Positions 60,885 to 64,000 of a stretch of 64,000 nucleotides of DNA are shown in pieces. The notes under the pieces are model-generated. The model worked only from the letters and a program-made list of their open reading frames with translations. It made no database searches and was not told where the DNA came from. The position numbers and the translations under genes were made by a program. Within the stretch, counting starts at the first letter, position 1. Each line of letters begins with the position of its first letter. This DNA comes from an uncultured Ruminococcus sp. (GTDB lineage: Bacteria; Bacillota; Clostridia; Oscillospirales; Acutalibacteraceae): the NCBI GenBank assembly GCA_902793125.1, contig CADBCC010000005.1:1-64000 (forward strand), written 5' to 3'.

Positions 60885-61637
60885 ATGAAAAGCCCTTTTA
60901 TAAAAGTTTTAAATATTATTGTGGATGTACTTGTTGTATGTGTACTTATTATTTCCGTGCTCGTACTGACTATTGTATTGACCGCGCAAGGCGAGGGTAA
61001 AGTTCCTTCCGTATTCGGTAAAGCGCCTATCTCTGTATTGAGTGATTCAATGCACGGCGACGCTCCCGATGATTTTGATAAGGGTGACTTGCTTCTTTGC
61101 GACGTGCTCGACAAAAACGCCAAGGATAATCTGAAAAAAGGCGATGTTATAACATTCCAGGAGGATATTAACGGCGACGAAAAGTTAGAGTATGTAACCC
61201 ATAGAATTTATAAAGAAAACAAAGACGGCACTTTCCAGACAAAAGGTGATAACAACACAACTTATGACCAGGATCCGAAAGGCACAACCGTTTTTGATAA
61301 TATCGCGAAAGACGATGTTTTAGCTAAATATACAGGCTCGAAAATAGGCGGCTTGGGTGGTATTATGCAATACCTGCAAACTCCGCTCGGATTCTTCCTG
61401 TGTATCCTGCTCCCGATGATAATCTTCTTCCTTTATCAGGCTGTACGAGTTGTACTCAACCTTATGGCGTATAATAAAGAGAAGGTTATGCTTAAAGCTC
61501 AGGAGGCTATTGCCAATGCTGACCTTACCGAGGAGCAAAAACAAAAAGCAATTGAGGAGTACTTAGCTGCTCAAAATCCCGCTTCCGAACCGGCCGAAGC
61601 TCCGGCTGAAAACGCGGAGGAAGCATCTGAACAGTAA
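60885..61637 (+). CDS. sipW: SipW/Sec11-type signal peptidase I
   Basis: This 250-residue membrane peptidase has helices at about 8-34 and 166-192. Catalytic Ser55 lies in SVLSDSMHG, and His106 in VTHRI takes the place of the usual Lys, the ER-type arrangement of SipW. A KGDNNTTYDQDP segment supplies the acidic residue. The family processes TasA-like proteins with YAWF-type signals, such as those encoded upstream. A cytoplasmic C-terminal extension of about 55 residues, acidic and Ala/Pro-rich, is unusual. AAAGGA precedes the ATG. Confidence 0.9.
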   Translation: MKSPFIKVLNIIVDVLVVCVLIISVLVLTIVLTAQGEGKVPSVFGKAPISVLSDSMHGDAPDDFDKGDLLLCDVLDKNAKDNLKKGDVITFQEDINGDEKLEYVTHRIYKENKDGTFQTKGDNNTTYDQDPKGTTVFDNIAKDDVLAKYTGSKIGGLGGIMQYLQTPLGFFLCILLPMIIFFLYQAVRVVLNLMAYNKEKVMLKAQEAIANADLTEEQKQKAIEEYLAAQNPASEPAEAPAENAEEASEQ

Positions 61638-61917
61638 AAAATAAATTTGACAATTAGATTTTATTCGTAAATGCTATGCATTTGCCCCTAATAATTTTTC
61701 AACATAAAGCTGAAATTCCGAAGTACAGCGTTTTGCGTTCGTAATGTTAAGGAATTTCGGTGGAAAAGTTAAATTATTAGACATTCGAAGACACTTTGCC
61801 TGACTATGTATTTCGAAGTTGAGCGTAAATACGTTTGAATGAAAAGGCTTACATAAGCGAGAGCCGAGGTCAGAAAGCTCTTAGTTAAGGTGAAAGATTT
61901 TTTTAAGGAGATAATTC
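61638..61917 (+). other. leader region before the ATPase gene
   Basis: No gene. An imperfect hairpin is formed by GAAATTCC (61712-61719) with GGAATTTC (61751-61758), and a small AAATGC/GCATTT palindrome lies near 61669-61683. TTGACA occurs at 61647-61652 but no good -10 follows at 17 bp. Confidence 0.4.
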
Positions 61918-63444
61918 ATGGATACAGTTTTTAAATTTCTCTTTCAATTTTTAGGACAGTTTTTTGGTTCTATCTGGAACGGAATTGTCAGCATACTCGG
62001 AGCGTTTAATATCCCCGAATATGTAAATATTATATCTCGTTATACTACAGCCCTCGGCGGATTGGCGTGGGTAGTGGCAATTATCGCAATCATACTCTTA
62101 TTGGCAGTTTTAGGATTAATAATTTTCTTTATAGTTAACTCCTTAAAGAAATTTTTTAAAGCAAGACGCGCTCGTAAAGACGCAGGCTCCCTTGTACAGG
62201 AAGTTCAGGCCCTTAACCGAGAAGTTATGCGTCTTAACCTTGAGAAAGATAAAATTCTTTCGATGAAGGTTTCACAGATCGGTCTTAACCCGAACGAGAT
62301 TTCCGAGCTTACAGGCGAGGAACTCGAGACCTTAAACGGCGGGGAAGAGGACGGCGACAGCGGCGAAGTTCGTTTCCTCAAACTTACCCAGCTCGACGAA
62401 GAGTGGGCAGACTATCAGCCGCCTGAGTATGATAACGAAATTACACTTCCTGAATTTTGTGACCGATTCCGCCTTTTTGCATGCTCAAGACTTGGTTTGT
62501 ACTACGATATAGCTATGATCCGCCGTTTCGTTTCGGCGTTCGCTTCAACAAGACTTATCGTATTACAGGGTATTTCCGGTACAGGTAAAACATCACTTGC
62601 GTACGCTTTCGGTAAGTACGTAAGCAATGACTCGGTTATTACTCCGGTACAGCCTTCATGGCGTGACCGTTCCGAGCTTTTCGGTTACTTTAACGAATTC
62701 ACAAAGAAATATAACGAAACAGAACTGCTTCGCGCTATGTACGAAGCTAACTATAACGAAAATGTTTATCTCGTAATCTTAGACGAAATGAACATCGCCC
62801 GTGTTGAGTACTACTTCGCGGAAATGCTCTCTATTCTTGAAATGCCGAGAAGAGATGAGTGGATTGTTGACCTCGTTCCCAGCCAGTGGAAGAACGACCC
62901 GAAGCAGCTCGTTAAGGGTAAATTTACAGTACCGCCCAACATGTGGTATTGCGGTACTATCAACAACGATGACTCTACATTCGCTGTTACCGATAAGGTA
63001 TACGACCGTGCTATGCCTATCAACATTGATAACAAGGGTGTTGCTTTTGAAGCTCCCGATACACCTCCTGTTGTAATTAACTATCACCACTTTGAGGATA
63101 TTCTTAATAAAGCAAAAGCGGATAATCCTATCTCCGACGACCTTCTTAATAAACTCGCTTTGGTTGACGACTATATAATTGCTCACTTCAGAGTAGCTTT
63201 CGGTAACCGTATTATGAAGCAGATTAAGGACTACGTTCCCGCCTACGTTGGTACCGGCGGAAAGGAAATCGACGGTTTAGATTACATACTCGCGCGTAAA
63301 GTATTACGTAAATTCGAGGCACTCAACCTCTCTTATATCCGAGATGAAATAGACGGTCTGATAGCATATATGGATGAGTTATTCGGCGAAGAAAACATGG
63401 GTGAATGTAAAGATTACCTGCTCATGCTTAAGAAATTAGCTTAA
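61918..63444 (+). CDS. membrane-anchored McrB-like AAA+ ATPase
   Basis: This 508-residue protein has an amphipathic N-terminus, a long transmembrane segment (about 48-76), a coiled-coil stretch (about 82-118), an acidic linker and a AAA+ domain of the McrB type. Walker A is GISGTGKTS (218-226), Walker B LVILDEMNIARVEYYF (285-300), sensor-1 region GTINNDDSTF (346-355) and a DR pair (363-364). McrB normally drives restriction of modified DNA with McrC. The membrane anchor and its place after a signal peptidase are unusual. The next gene is the likely McrC-type partner. Confidence 0.88.
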   Translation: MDTVFKFLFQFLGQFFGSIWNGIVSILGAFNIPEYVNIISRYTTALGGLAWVVAIIAIILLLAVLGLIIFFIVNSLKKFFKARRARKDAGSLVQEVQALNREVMRLNLEKDKILSMKVSQIGLNPNEISELTGEELETLNGGEEDGDSGEVRFLKLTQLDEEWADYQPPEYDNEITLPEFCDRFRLFACSRLGLYYDIAMIRRFVSAFASTRLIVLQGISGTGKTSLAYAFGKYVSNDSVITPVQPSWRDRSELFGYFNEFTKKYNETELLRAMYEANYNENVYLVILDEMNIARVEYYFAEMLSILEMPRRDEWIVDLVPSQWKNDPKQLVKGKFTVPPNMWYCGTINNDDSTFAVTDKVYDRAMPINIDNKGVAFEAPDTPPVVINYHHFEDILNKAKADNPISDDLLNKLALVDDYIIAHFRVAFGNRIMKQIKDYVPAYVGTGGKEIDGLDYILARKVLRKFEALNLSYIRDEIDGLIAYMDELFGEENMGECKDYLLMLKKLA

Positions 63445-63453
63445 TCATCCTTG

Positions 63454-63489
63454 CTTATAGGCTCGCCGAATTCTCGGCTGCCTTATAAG
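63454..63489 (+). promoter_or_regulatory. hairpin between the ATPase and DUF2357-like genes
   Basis: CTTATAGG pairs with CCTTATAAG with one bulge and an inner GCCGA-ATTC-TCGGC stem. No T-run follows, so transcription may continue into the next gene. Confidence 0.45.
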
Positions 63490-63542
63490 GTGTTTGTTTG
63501 GAGAGTTATTAGGACTATTACTGAAAAAGAGGTGAGTGATTT

Positions 63543-64000
63543 TTGGAGAATTTTGATAAGTACTATCGTTCCTATAAGTACATGCAAAGGCACCTCGCTA
63601 CAGACTTTACCGCTAACTATCTCACAACCAATATGGAGGATAACGATAAAGGAGAAGATATCCTTTCCGGTAAGCTCCATGAAAAGGTTATTGATATGGA
63701 ATGGGTTACCGCTATTGAGGATACCATTCCGTATATCGAAAGAGCGATTGATGAACAACGTCGTTTCATCGTCGAGAATAACGAAGTTTACAGAATTGAT
63801 AAAGCAAAAATCATAAATAAGGATTCTGTAAAACACTTAATTCAACACACAAATTACATTGACAGTATTGACGATACGGGAAAAGTAACTCCGAATAAAG
63901 TGCTCACAATTGAGCGTGAGGACTCGTTCGAAACTTACGAAAACCGTTTCCTTATAACATTAATTGAAAACGCGCTTAACTTCGTTGCGGATAAGTACCG
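63543..64000 (+). CDS. DUF2357-like (McrC-type) partner protein, 5' part only
   Basis: The frame starts with TTG at 63543, eight nucleotides after GAGGTGAG, and is open to the window edge (152 codons). The segment TIEREDSFETYENRFLITLIENAL matches, as recalled, the conserved helix of DUF2357 proteins that accompany McrB-like ATPases and carry a C-terminal PD-(D/E)xK nuclease. The nuclease part lies outside the window. ATG at codon 14 is an alternative start. The short intergenic gap suggests an operon with the ATPase. Confidence 0.7.
   Translation, partial: MENFDKYYRSYKYMQRHLATDFTANYLTTNMEDNDKGEDILSGKLHEKVIDMEWVTAIEDTIPYIERAIDEQRRFIVENNEVYRIDKAKIINKDSVKHLIQHTNYIDSIDDTGKVTPNKVLTIEREDSFETYENRFLITLIENALNFVADKY

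Overview
The window looks like a chromosomal segment of a low-GC, Gram-positive, spore-forming clostridium, most likely a Ruminococcus-like member of the Oscillospiraceae. This is inferred from gene content: spoIIID, lysine-rich FN3/Ig-like secreted proteins, BspA-type leucine-rich repeats, a starch-binding-like CBM26 domain, a cohesin-like domain, strong GGAGG ribosome-binding sites and TTGACA/TATAAT promoters. No rRNA or phylogenetic marker is present, so the species is not assigned.

Layout. 1-3.3 kb: a CAU-anticodon tRNA, an acyltransferase-like membrane protein and an OFA-type MFS transporter. A near-identical 181-bp copy of the transporter's 3' end lies on the far side of the acyltransferase gene. 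3.4-6.7 kb: a 23-residue hydrophobic small ORF, an HtrA-type protease, class II fructose-bisphosphate aldolase and spoIIID. 6.9-12.8 kb: two large secreted proteins, one with transglutaminase, LRR and Ig-like domains and one CotH-kinase protein with a triplicated module. 12.8-16.7 kb: a folate/methionine operon (metF, a free-standing MetH reactivation domain, a MetH lacking that domain). 16.8-25.7 kb: a GtrB-like glycosyltransferase, a secreted metallophosphoesterase with a CBM26-like tail, a small acidic protein, an asparaginase, and a sortase operon (putative substrate, class D-like sortase, membrane protein, FN3 proteins).

25.9-49.1 kb is one long co-directional exopolysaccharide/capsule cluster. 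It holds a CpsC/CpsD pair, a priming glycosylphosphotransferase, rfbABDC for dTDP-rhamnose, a UDP-sugar dehydrogenase, a PssD/PssE (ALG14/ALG13-type) pair, a TupA-like ATP-grasp enzyme, several glycosyltransferases, two pyruvyltransferase-family proteins, an F420-hydrogenase-beta-like iron-sulfur protein, Wzy, Wzx, a MenD-like TPP enzyme, an NAD-dependent epimerase and UDP-galactopyranose mutase. 49.2-57.1 kb is mixed: an NTP_transf_5 protein, two small proteins, a LOG-family protein, a cohesin-like membrane protein, an apparently highly expressed FN3/Ig-like secreted protein, a GT-C-like membrane protein, and an orphan phage-baseplate/BspA-like protein that probably starts at ATT.

The most unusual part is 57.3-64.0 kb. 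A strong promoter drives two related surface proteins, then comes a four-helix-bundle gene enclosed by 29-nt inverted repeats. After it lie an Ala/Thr-rich, apparently very highly expressed SipW-type subunit, a SipW/Sec11-type signal peptidase (Ser-His instead of Ser-Lys), a membrane-anchored McrB-like AAA+ ATPase, and the start of a gene resembling the DUF2357 (McrC-like) partner of such ATPases, cut by the window edge. The association of a secreted, possibly filament-forming system with a membrane-tethered McrB-like ATPase is the best candidate here for an undescribed system. The inverted-repeat four-helix-bundle element is a second one.
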